From assembly GCA_964458575.1 (NCBI GenBank), contig CAYWMD010000030.1, forward strand, positions 1 through 64,000: a stretch of 64,000 bases of DNA, given 5' to 3'. The position numbers and the translations under genes are program-made. This document shows, piece by piece, positions 52,480 through 61,151 of this stretch (position 1 is its first letter; each line of letters begins with the position of its first letter). The stretch comes from CAYWMD01 sp964458575 (lineage in GTDB: Bacteria > Verrucomicrobiota > Verrucomicrobiia > Limisphaerales > JADLHS01). Below the pieces are notes generated by a model. That model searched no databases, was not told where the DNA came from, and saw only the letters and a list, made by a program, of their open reading frames with translations.

Positions 52480-55128
52480 CTATTTGGGTGCTTCGCCTTC
52501 CGACCCGCCGGCGGCATCGGCTTGTTGTTCGCTGATGACCGGCGCGATGGCTTGAAGTTTGTCCCCGGCGTCGAGATTCACCAGCTTCACGCCCATCGTG
52601 TTGCGGCCGGCTTCGCGGATGTCCTTCACGAACGTGCGCACCATCTGGCCGCCAACGGTGATCAACATGATTTCATCCGTGTCGCGCACGGTCAGCGCGC
52701 CAATGACACCGCCGGTCTTGTCGCCGGTCTTCATCGTGATGATGCCTTTGCCGCCGCGCGATTGGATGCGGTATTCCTCGAACGCTGTCCGTTTGCCGAT
52801 GCCGTTTTCGCCCGCCACCAGCAAGGTGGCATCCGGCACCACGACAGCGGCAGCTACAACCGCATCCTCTTTTTCGAGGGTGATGCCTTTCACGCCAGCG
52901 GCCGGACGCCCCATTGAACGGACATCGGATTCGTTGAAACGAATGCTCATGCCGTCCTTGGTGATGATGACCATCTCGTTCTGACCGGTGGTAAGCTTCA
53001 CGTCAATCAAGGTGTCGCCCTGCTCAATGCCGATCGCAATGATGCCGCCCTTGCGGACATTGCCAAAATCCTCCAGCGCGGTTTTCTTCACGGTGCCCTG
53101 CCGCGTCGTGAAGAAAACGTGTCCCGGCTGCTGCCACGTCACGTCTTCCTTGTTCTCATCAACCTTGGAGAGCACACGGATCATTGCGGCAATGGTTTCG
53201 CCCTGCTTGAGTTCGAGCAGGTTGGCGATGCTGCGCCCCTTCGCCGCGCGGCCCATGTCGGGAATCTCGTGCACGCGCTCGACATAAACGCGCCCCGTGT
53301 TGGTGAAAAACATCAGGTAATCATGCGTGCTCGCGGTAAAGAGATGTTCGACAAAATCCTTGTCCTCGGCGGTTTCACCCTCGCGGGTGGTCATGCCGAT
53401 GACGCCCTTGCCGCCCCGGCGCTGGGCGCGGTAGGCGCTGATGGCGGTGCGCTTGATGAGTCCGGCGTGCGTAAGCGTGATGATAACACCTTCGTTGACG
53501 ATGAGGTCCTCGATGGCGATCTCGCCCTCGTCCGGCACAATCTCGGTCTTTCGCGGCGTGGCGTGCTTTTCTTTGATCTCGTGCAGCTCCTGTTTGATGA
53601 TCGCCATCACGCGGGATTCTTTCGCGAGGATGTCCAGCAAATCTTTGATCTTCGCCAGCAGCTCGTTGTATTCGTGACGAACCTTGTCAATTTCCAGCCC
53701 AGTCAGGCGGTAGAGTTGCAGTTCGAGAATCGCGTCCACCTGTCGTTCAGTCAGGGCATACAGCCCGGAATTCAATCGCGCATCGGACCGAATGTGTATT
53801 CCCCACGTTTCGACCTGCTGGCGGGTCCATTCGAAAGCCAGCAATTTGACCTTGGCCTCCTCGCGGTTGCGCGAACTGCGTATGATGCGGATGAACTCGT
53901 CCAGATTGCGTAACGCGCACAGGTAACCCTCCAAAATTTCCGCCCGCTCCTCGGCTTTCTTGAGTTCAAAGCGCGTCCGGCGCAACACGACCTCGCGCCG
54001 GTGTTCGATGTAACACTGGATGAGTTCCTTGAGATTGAGGGTCTTGGGCTTGCCGTGATCAATCGCCAGCGCGTTGACGCTGAAACTGATCTCGAGCTGG
54101 GTGTGCTTGTACAGGTTCGCAATGACAACCTTCGGAATGCCCTCGCGCTTGAGTTCGACGACCAGCCGGCAATGTTCGTCCGATTCGTTGCGCATCGCGG
54201 AGATTTCCGTGATGACCTTCTCATTCACCAGGTTCGCGATCTGTTCCTCCAACCCGGCGCGATTGACGTTGAAGGGAATCTCCGTGATGACCAGTTGTTC
54301 CCGGTTGCCCTTGAGTTCCTCCGCCCCGACCCGTCCGCGCAACTTCACGCTGCCCTTGCCGGTCGTAAAATAATTCTTGATGCCTTCAACGCCGCAGATG
54401 ACACCGCCGGTCGGAAAATCCGGACCTTTGATGTATTTCATCAACTCCGGGATTGTGATGGCCGGCTTGTCAATCTGCGCACAGATGCCATCAATCACCT
54501 CGCCCAGATTGTGCGGCGGCATGTTGGTGGCCATGCCGACGGCGATGCCGGTCCCGCCGTTCACCAGCAAATTCGGAAATGCCGCCGGAAACACCGTCGG
54601 CTCGGTCAGGCGCTCGTCGTAGTTCGGAACAAAGTCCACCGTGTCCTTGTCCATGTCCTGCATCAACGCCGCGCCCAGGTGCGTCAACCGCGCCTCCGTG
54701 TAACGCATCGCTGCCGGCGGATCGTTTTCGACCGAACCGAAATTCCCCTTCCCGTCCACGAGCTTTTCGCGCATCGCCCACGGTTGCGCCATGTGGACGA
54801 GCGTGGGATAAATCACCGCTTCACCGTGCGGATGATAGTTGCCGGACGTGTCGCCGCAGATTTTCGCGCACTTGATGTGCTTGCGACCCGGGAACAGCGA
54901 CAGGTTCTCCATCGCATAGAGGATGCGCCGCTGTGACGGCTTGAGCCCGTCGCGCACGTCAGGCAACGCGCGCGAGATGATCACGGACATCGAGTAGTCG
55001 AGGAACGAGTTCTTGATCTCGTCGGCAACGTTGATCTTCTGGATCTTTTCGCCCTGCGAATATGCCCCACCCGGCTGGGAGGGCGTGGATTGCGGCGGCG
55101 GCTGATTATTTTCGGTTTCGTCTGGCAT
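52480..55128 (-). CDS. gyrA: DNA gyrase subunit A
   Basis: An 882-residue breakage-reunion subunit. The catalytic tyrosine is in AAMRYTEARL (Y143). The GyrA-box QRRGGKG (569-575) marks it as gyrase and not topoisomerase IV. In the quinolone region the sequence reads HPHGEAVIYPTLV, with alanine (104) and proline (108) at the places of E. coli Ser83 and Asp87. It lies 33 nt after gyrB in the same transcript. It wraps DNA and introduces negative supercoils with GyrB. Confidence 0.96.
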   Translation of the reverse strand: MPDETENNQPPPQSTPSQPGGAYSQGEKIQKINVADEIKNSFLDYSMSVIISRALPDVRDGLKPSQRRILYAMENLSLFPGRKHIKCAKICGDTSGNYHPHGEAVIYPTLVHMAQPWAMREKLVDGKGNFGSVENDPPAAMRYTEARLTHLGAALMQDMDKDTVDFVPNYDERLTEPTVFPAAFPNLLVNGGTGIAVGMATNMPPHNLGEVIDGICAQIDKPAITIPELMKYIKGPDFPTGGVICGVEGIKNYFTTGKGSVKLRGRVGAEELKGNREQLVITEIPFNVNRAGLEEQIANLVNEKVITEISAMRNESDEHCRLVVELKREGIPKVVIANLYKHTQLEISFSVNALAIDHGKPKTLNLKELIQCYIEHRREVVLRRTRFELKKAEERAEILEGYLCALRNLDEFIRIIRSSRNREEAKVKLLAFEWTRQQVETWGIHIRSDARLNSGLYALTERQVDAILELQLYRLTGLEIDKVRHEYNELLAKIKDLLDILAKESRVMAIIKQELHEIKEKHATPRKTEIVPDEGEIAIEDLIVNEGVIITLTHAGLIKRTAISAYRAQRRGGKGVIGMTTREGETAEDKDFVEHLFTASTHDYLMFFTNTGRVYVERVHEIPDMGRAAKGRSIANLLELKQGETIAAMIRVLSKVDENKEDVTWQQPGHVFFTTRQGTVKKTALEDFGNVRKGGIIAIGIEQGDTLIDVKLTTGQNEMVIITKDGMSIRFNESDVRSMGRPAAGVKGITLEKEDAVVAAAVVVPDATLLVAGENGIGKRTAFEEYRIQSRGGKGIITMKTGDKTGGVIGALTVRDTDEIMLITVGGQMVRTFVKDIREAGRNTMGVKLVNLDAGDKLQAIAPVISEQQADAAGGSEGEAPK

Positions 55129-55160
55129 GATGCGGTTTCAGGGAAATTGTTTCAACACGA

Positions 55161-57698
55161 TCAAACGTCGAGGTTGCGGACGTTCAGCGCGTTGTCTTCG
55201 ATGAACTGGCGGCGCGGCTCGACTTCGTCGCCCATGAGCTTCACGAACATCTCCTCGGCTTCCACGGCGTCAGTGAGATCAATCCGCAGCAGCTTCCGGT
55301 TGGCCGGATTCATGGTCGTCTCGAACAATTCCTTCGCGTCCATTTCGCCCAGACCTTTGAAGCGGTAAATCTGAATGCCCTTCTTGCCAATGGCCTTAAC
55401 CCCCGAGAGAATCTCCGGGATGGAGAACAACGGCGTGACCATCGCGCGCTCGCCCTCGCCCTCGGTCAGTTCAAACAGCGGCTTGTCCTGCGCCGCATAA
55501 TGGTCCACCGCGAGTCCCTTCTTGGACAACCGGCCGAGCAAATCCGCGATGGCTTTGCTCTCCAAATGCAGATCGGAAACGGAAGCGCGCCGGGTCGGGC
55601 CGTCCTTCTTGCGTTCCACCTCCGTGTCGGTTCCGAACAGATCGTTGTTGGCGCTCTTGAAATTCTCCAACTCGTCGTTCGAAAGAAAATAATGCACCGT
55701 CTCGTCGTTGCCCTCGCGGACCTTCACCATGAACTGCGGCAACTCCCCCTTCGTTCCCCGCTTCTCCACGTAATCCGCAAAATCGCCGCCCTGCCGCCGG
55801 ATGTAGGTGGCATGCTTGTCGAGCGATTCCAGGAGCGCCAGAATCTCCTCCAGTTGCTTCGGCGTGAACTCCCGGCCGTCGGCCAGATTTTTCAACCGGA
55901 CTTCCTCCGTTCCATTGTGAAGCAGGATGCGATTCAACTCCACGTCATCGTCCACGTAGTCGGTTCGCTTCTTCCGCGTCACCGAGTAAAGCGGCGGCTG
56001 CGCGATGTAAACGAAACCCTGCTTCACCAGCTGCGGCATCTGGCGATAGAAGAACGTCAGCAGCAACGTGCGGATGTGCGAACCGTCCACGTCGGCATCG
56101 GTCATGATGATGATTTTGTGGTAGCGCAGCTTCTCAATGTTGAACGCGCCTTCGCCCTCGCCGTCGCCAATGCCCGTGCCGATGGCGGTGATCATCGTCC
56201 GGATTTCGTTGTTCTGAAGCACCTTGTCCAGCCGCGCCTTCTCCACGTTGATGAGCTTGCCGCGAATGGGGAGAATCGCCTGGAACTTTCGGTCGCGCCC
56301 CTGTTTGGCCGAACCGCCGGCGGAATCACCCTCGACGATATAAAGCTCCGTGTTCTCCGGATCACGGTCGGAACAATCCGCGAGCTTGCCCGGCAGCCCG
56401 CCACCGGTCAGCGCCGATTTGCGCACGGCTTCGCGCGCCTTGCGCGCGGCTTCCCGTGCCCGCGCCGCATTGAGGCCTTTATCAATGATGCGCTTCGCGA
56501 TGGGCGGATTCGCATCAAAATAAGCCATCAACCCTTCGTAAGCCACCGAGCCAACAATTCGCTCCACCTCCGGCGAAAGCAGCTTCACCTTCGTCTGCGA
56601 CTCGAACTTTGGATCGCTGTGCTTCACCGAAATCACCGCTGTCAATCCTTCACGCACATCGTCACCGGTGATCTGCGGGTCCTTCTCTTTCAGCAATTCG
56701 TTCGACTTGGCGTATTGATTGATCGCCCGCGTCAGCGCGCTGCGGAAGCCGGACAAATGCGCCCCGCCGTCCGGATTGTGAACCGTGTTCGTGTAGCAAA
56801 GTACCTGGTCGTTGTAGCTGTCGTTGTATTGCATCACCACCTCGACGTGAACCTCGATGTTCTTGTCGTCCAGTTTCTCCTTCGTTTCCTTGCGAAATAC
56901 GATCGGCTTCGGATGTAGCGGCTCCTTGTTCTTGTTGAGCTGCTTGACGAATTCCTCCGTCCCGTTCTTGTAATAAAACTTTTCCGGCTCGGCGTTGGTC
57001 TTGCGTTCGTCAACGAAAACAATTTCCAAACCCGAATTCAAAAACGCCAGTTCGCGCAATCGTTGCGCGATGATGTCCGATTTGAATTCAATTGTTTCGC
57101 GGAAGATTTCCGGATCCGGCATGAACGTGATCAACGTGCCGGTTCCTTTGGCCTTGCCGATGACTTCCAGCTTCTTCGTCGTTTTGCCGCGTTCAAATTC
57201 CATCGAATGGACCTGCCCGTCCCGCGACACTTCCACCTCAAACCATTCGCTCACCGCGTTCACGCACTTCGCGCCGACGCCGTGTGTGCCGCCGGAAAAC
57301 TTGTAGCCGCCCTGCCCGTACTTGCCGCCGGAGTGCAACGTGGTCAGCACCAGCTCCACACCGGGAATTTTGTATTGTGGATGCGGGTCCACTGGAATCC
57401 CGCGCCCGTTGTCGCGAATCGAAATTGAGCCGTCCACGTGAATCGTCACGTCAATCCGGTCGCAAAAAGGGTTGCCGTTCTCATCGAGCGCGAGATGCTC
57501 GTCCACGGAATTATCCAGCACCTCGCTCACGCAATGATGCAGCGCGCGTTCGTCCGTGCCGCCAATGTACATGCCCGGCTTCTTGCGCACGGCTTCCAAT
57601 CCTTCCAACTTTCCCAGCTTGGACGAATCGTAAGTCTGCGTCGTTGCCGTGACCGGCGCGGCCGCTTCTTCGACTGCTGCTTCGCTTGCTTTCGACAT
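55161..57698 (-). CDS. gyrB: DNA gyrase subunit B
   Basis: An 845-residue ATPase and Toprim subunit. The GHKL ATP site is VLDNSVDEHLAL and RDNGRGIPV. Toprim parts are VEGDSAGGSAKQGRDRKFQA (catalytic glutamate) and TDADVDGSHIR (metal-binding aspartates). The C-terminal FKGLGEMDAKELFETTMNP is conserved. A promoter-like element upstream (57752-57780) would start transcription about 47 nt before the ATG. It is the first gene of gyrB-gyrA. Confidence 0.97.
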   Translation of the reverse strand: MSKASEAAVEEAAAPVTATTQTYDSSKLGKLEGLEAVRKKPGMYIGGTDERALHHCVSEVLDNSVDEHLALDENGNPFCDRIDVTIHVDGSISIRDNGRGIPVDPHPQYKIPGVELVLTTLHSGGKYGQGGYKFSGGTHGVGAKCVNAVSEWFEVEVSRDGQVHSMEFERGKTTKKLEVIGKAKGTGTLITFMPDPEIFRETIEFKSDIIAQRLRELAFLNSGLEIVFVDERKTNAEPEKFYYKNGTEEFVKQLNKNKEPLHPKPIVFRKETKEKLDDKNIEVHVEVVMQYNDSYNDQVLCYTNTVHNPDGGAHLSGFRSALTRAINQYAKSNELLKEKDPQITGDDVREGLTAVISVKHSDPKFESQTKVKLLSPEVERIVGSVAYEGLMAYFDANPPIAKRIIDKGLNAARAREAARKAREAVRKSALTGGGLPGKLADCSDRDPENTELYIVEGDSAGGSAKQGRDRKFQAILPIRGKLINVEKARLDKVLQNNEIRTMITAIGTGIGDGEGEGAFNIEKLRYHKIIIMTDADVDGSHIRTLLLTFFYRQMPQLVKQGFVYIAQPPLYSVTRKKRTDYVDDDVELNRILLHNGTEEVRLKNLADGREFTPKQLEEILALLESLDKHATYIRRQGGDFADYVEKRGTKGELPQFMVKVREGNDETVHYFLSNDELENFKSANNDLFGTDTEVERKKDGPTRRASVSDLHLESKAIADLLGRLSKKGLAVDHYAAQDKPLFELTEGEGERAMVTPLFSIPEILSGVKAIGKKGIQIYRFKGLGEMDAKELFETTMNPANRKLLRIDLTDAVEAEEMFVKLMGDEVEPRRQFIEDNALNVRNLDV

Positions 57699-57751
57699 AA
57701 AAAAATCACTAGGAAATCAACCGGTATTGCCCTCGGTGGTTTACCCGAAAA

Positions 57752-57780
57752 ATTGTAAAAAATTGACGCTTTGGAGACAA
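57752..57780 (-). promoter_or_regulatory. Putative gyrB promoter
   Basis: On the reverse strand TTGTCT (57775-57780) and TACAAT (57752-57757) are exactly 17 nt apart, close to the sigma-70 consensus. Confidence 0.5.
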
Positions 57781-57916
57781 TCTTTATTTCCCCTTTTTCA
57801 ACGCAAAAAACACCATTAGCTGGGGAGTGCCCGGATGCCCCGCCCAACTAATTGCGTTGTGGACAACTTCTCCGAAACGCCCTGAAAACGATGCTATTTC
57901 AAGGCAAAACCTGCCT

Positions 57917-58753
57917 TTAAGACTTGATGTCGCGCAGGTGAAACACCGTGCACCCGATGACAAACGCCGTGGCGCAAATGGCCAGCAGAATGGACTCCGA
58001 TTGCAGTATGCGCGGCCACGGCACTGGATTTTGAAACACCAACAGCCAGCACCGAAAATGATGCGTGATGAACCAGTTGTCGAACCGGTCGAAGAATGGA
58101 ATCCCTTCCATCACGAGATTCACGAACAGGTACGACAGCGCAACGATGGTCGCCGCCGCCGGCTTCATGTTGAAACAGGAAAACATGAATGCAATCGAGA
58201 CAATCGCCCCCGCATTCACCGCCAAAAAGAGGTGAGAGAAACAAAAGCGCGCCAGGCCCTCGTCTGCCGACATCACGCTGAAGGCCTGTCCAGGCGCAAA
58301 CACAAACATTCCTTTCCAGGGGAAAAGCACCCTGGCAAACGTCAGCGCCGTCAGCCCCAGCACGATCACCAGCACCGCCGCAAAAATGACTCCGGCCACC
58401 CATTTCACGAACAGCAACCGTGGACGCGAAATCGGCCGTGAGAGGATCATCCGCAAGGTTCCGTCCTCATATTCCTTTGCCACCAGGTCACCGCCCACGA
58501 GCGACACATAAAGCGGCATCAGCAAAATGATCTGCGGCATGAGCATGACCACCGAGACGGTGAGCGCCGAGATGAATTCCGCCGCCACATAACCGTTGAC
58601 CGACAGCATCCGTTCAAAGTCCTGCTGCCAGCGGGTGAACCGAAACGCCAGCAACATGGCCGACTGCGCGAAGACAAACGCCCCGAAGCCGATGTAAGTC
58701 CGCTTTTTGCCAAACAGTTTCCAGAGTTCGTTCTTGAGTTGGGCGAGGAGCAT
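57917..58753 (-). CDS. ABC-2 type transporter permease
   Basis: A 278-residue inner-membrane protein with about six membrane segments and a cytosolic loop carrying GGDLVAKEYEDGTLRMILSRPISR, the ABC-2 coupling region. The ATG at 58753 is preferred over the TTG two codons upstream. It is 110 nt after the ATP-binding subunit. The substrate is unknown. Confidence 0.87.
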   Translation of the reverse strand: MLLAQLKNELWKLFGKKRTYIGFGAFVFAQSAMLLAFRFTRWQQDFERMLSVNGYVAAEFISALTVSVVMLMPQIILLMPLYVSLVGGDLVAKEYEDGTLRMILSRPISRPRLLFVKWVAGVIFAAVLVIVLGLTALTFARVLFPWKGMFVFAPGQAFSVMSADEGLARFCFSHLFLAVNAGAIVSIAFMFSCFNMKPAAATIVALSYLFVNLVMEGIPFFDRFDNWFITHHFRCWLLVFQNPVPWPRILQSESILLAICATAFVIGCTVFHLRDIKS

Positions 58754-58863
58754 GGTCAACGCGATGATTGGAGCCTTTCTCGGCCCGAGGCATTCCCCGC
58801 CCGGCGCACCCCGGCTGGACGTTCGATATTGCAGGTTAAAGGTTGGAGGCTCATCGGCTCAAT

Positions 58864-59763
58864 TCAATGGGACTTCGCTCCGTTTACCAGTTCAAGATAG
58901 AAATTCTCGAGCGTCTGCTCATGTTCCCAGATCCCCTCGACGGCCAGGCCTGCCCCGACCAGCACCCGCGCCACCTCCGCGGTCGAGATCCCGTCCTGGA
59001 GTGCAATGAACCGGCCGTCTTCCCCGCCAAGAATCAGTCCCCGCTCGCGCAGGAGCGCCGTGGCGGCGTCAAAATTCGGAGTCTTCAGCGCCACCCGCCG
59101 CCGCGCGGCCTTCACATCCGTCACCTGCCCTTCGAACACCTTCCGGCCCTGATTCAACACCGCGATGCGCGTGCAGAGCTGCTCCACTTCCATCAACAGG
59201 TGCGAAGACAACAAGATCGTGAGGTTCAGTTCCCGATGCAACCGGCCGATTGTTTGACGCATTTCAGCGATACCCTCCGGATCAAGGCCGCTCCCCGGTT
59301 CGTCCAGGATGAGCAATTCGGGTTGTGGCAACAACGCCTGCGCCAGCGCCAATCGCGCTCGCATGCCGTGGGAATACGTTTTGACCTTGGACCGCTCGCG
59401 ACCGGTCAACCCGACCCAATCCACCACCTCGCGAATTCTCTCCGGCGAGGTCGGGGCCGTGTAATGGCTCAGGATCTCCAGATTCCGCCAGCCGCTCAGG
59501 TAGTCGTAAAACGCCGGCGCTTCAAAGATCGCGCCGACCGTCTTCAACGCCTGCGCCCGGTCGCTCGTCACCTCATGGCCACAAACCTTGACCGCGCCGC
59601 GCGTGGGCCAGACCTGGCCCAGCATCATGCCAATCGCCGTGCTCTTCCCCGCTCCGTTGTGACCGAGCAATCCGAACACCTCGCCCCGGGGCACCTCCAG
59701 CGTGAGATCGGCCACCGCCGTGCGCGACCCAAACTTCTTTGTGACGTTGCTCAGGCTGATCAT
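58864..59763 (-). CDS. ABC transporter ATP-binding protein
   Basis: A 299-residue ATPase with Walker A GHNGAGKST, a YSHGMRARLALAQALL signature and Walker B LLILDEPGSGLDP. It uses the CcmA/YhaQ-like C-terminal extension (about 215-299) of ABC-2 exporters. It starts at the ATG at 59763, overlapping the pseudopilin stop by 4 nt, so it is translationally coupled. Confidence 0.93.
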   Translation of the reverse strand: MISLSNVTKKFGSRTAVADLTLEVPRGEVFGLLGHNGAGKSTAIGMMLGQVWPTRGAVKVCGHEVTSDRAQALKTVGAIFEAPAFYDYLSGWRNLEILSHYTAPTSPERIREVVDWVGLTGRERSKVKTYSHGMRARLALAQALLPQPELLILDEPGSGLDPEGIAEMRQTIGRLHRELNLTILLSSHLLMEVEQLCTRIAVLNQGRKVFEGQVTDVKAARRRVALKTPNFDAATALLRERGLILGGEDGRFIALQDGISTAEVARVLVGAGLAVEGIWEHEQTLENFYLELVNGAKSH

Positions 59764-60344
59764 TTCTGCAAAGTTCCTTCGATGGCCAGCAGGTTTTTGA
59801 TGTGCCCGTCCGCGTAAAGATAATTGACCGCCTTGGACGGACCGCGCACCGCGTGAAACGATTCCTTGTCAAAGAACACCGGTATGGCGTGCGGATTGAA
59901 ATGCAGGCCCAGCACCGTCAAATCATCCGCCTTCTGCCCGTTGAGCAGGCTGTTCCAGGAATAGCTCGAACTGGTCCGCTCGAAGATCCCGTCACGATCG
60001 GACGGACACCGCAACACGTTCAAGTTGCCCAACTGATTCGACAAAACCATGTCCACGCTCGGCAGACCGTTGGTCACGATGCTGTTCGTGCCCGCCGCCC
60101 GGTCGCGCATGACCGGCAACCGGTTGTTGTTGTCGTCAACGTAAACCTGCAACGCCAGCCCCACCTGCCGCAGATTGCTGATGCACGCCGACGCCTGCCC
60201 GGCAGCCTTCGCCTTGCCCAACGTCGGCAACAACAGCGCCGCCAGCACCGAGATAATCGCAATCACCACCAGCAATTCCACGAGTGTGAACGCGAGTTCT
60301 CCGACGTCAGACTTTGGACTCAAGACTTCAGAGTCGGCCTTCAT
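59760..60344 (-). CDS. Prepilin-type N-terminal methylation-domain protein (pseudopilin-like)
   Basis: A 194-residue protein with AFTLVELLVVIAIISVLAAL (about residues 18-38), the type IV/type II prepilin signal, and a compact C-terminal domain ending with YLYADGHIKNLLAIEG. It sits between a membrane-anchored helical protein and an ABC-2 exporter, with 4-nt ATGA overlaps on both sides. Confidence 0.87.
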   Translation of the reverse strand: MKADSEVLSPKSDVGELAFTLVELLVVIAIISVLAALLLPTLGKAKAAGQASACISNLRQVGLALQVYVDDNNNRLPVMRDRAAGTNSIVTNGLPSVDMVLSNQLGNLNVLRCPSDRDGIFERTSSSYSWNSLLNGQKADDLTVLGLHFNPHAIPVFFDKESFHAVRGPSKAVNYLYADGHIKNLLAIEGTLQK

Positions 60345-60958
60345 CGTCGCATCATCCGCCCGGATTCCATCGCCCGTTGCAACTCCTCGATCACCGGCGC
60401 CAGTTCCGCCTTCGTCTGGGCCGAGCTTTGACTGTAAAACGTCTTCAACCCAATCGTTCTTATCTTCGTCTCCAGTTCGCCGCTGATCGGCTCGCCACCC
60501 CGGGCCTGCCCCGGCGCGAACCGCTTCATCCCGATCCGCCGGTTGGGATTCCGCAACCGATTCAGCGCGTCCTCGATTGCGCGCCGCCGCTTCTCCTCGG
60601 GCAACTGTTCAAACGCGCTGATCATCTGCTTGAACCCGGTGGGCATGGTTGCCTCGATGAACTGCCCTTTCTCCTCCTCCGTCATTTCCTCAAACCACCG
60701 ATATGACATGCGGTCGGCGCGCAATTCCTGGCGTTCTTCGAGCGACAGCTTGTTCAACATCTCGGCCAGCGTTTGAATCGCTTTCGCGCGGTCTGCCGCG
60801 GATAGTCTGCCCAAGTCCCGGGAATTCACGTACGCCTGCACCTTCGCCGGAGTCACCTTGAGCTGGTCCGAAATCAACCAACCCGCCAGCGCCACCAGCC
60901 AGATGCCCAACAACCCGGCCCCCGCCCAGATCACCACCCGATATCGCTGACTCAACAT
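60341..60958 (-). CDS. Membrane-anchored helical protein of unknown function
   Basis: A 205-residue protein with one N-terminal membrane segment (about 8-29) and a charged, mainly helical part (LSAADRAKAIQTLAEML, LSLEERQELRADRM, MTEEEKGQFIEAT). No family is recognised. It starts the four-gene exporter operon, overlapping the pseudopilin gene by 4 nt. Confidence 0.65.
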   Translation of the reverse strand: MLSQRYRVVIWAGAGLLGIWLVALAGWLISDQLKVTPAKVQAYVNSRDLGRLSAADRAKAIQTLAEMLNKLSLEERQELRADRMSYRWFEEMTEEEKGQFIEATMPTGFKQMISAFEQLPEEKRRRAIEDALNRLRNPNRRIGMKRFAPGQARGGEPISGELETKIRTIGLKTFYSQSSAQTKAELAPVIEELQRAMESGRMMRR

Positions 60959-61151
60959 GCCCGGAGTTTAATGCACCCCCAAAGGCACGCCACCAAAAAG
61001 GAGCGCAACTGCGCCGACCAGCCCGCCCATTGCCGCCCGAGGCCGAAATTCCAAGCCTTGCGTCATGCGCTTCCGTCCGCTGCCGACAATTTCCCCGCAG
61101 CCCAATCCAAATCCAACTTGCTAACCCGCCCTCCAAACTTAACCTCCCCGC

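Noticed and set aside
55500..56918. 472-codon frame opposite gyrB
   Set aside because: Antisense of a well-supported gyrB.
60959..61151. Possible glycine riboswitch upstream of gcvP
   Set aside because: The 193-nt leader lacks the aptamer's conserved GGA and GCCGAAGG-type core, so no riboswitch is called.
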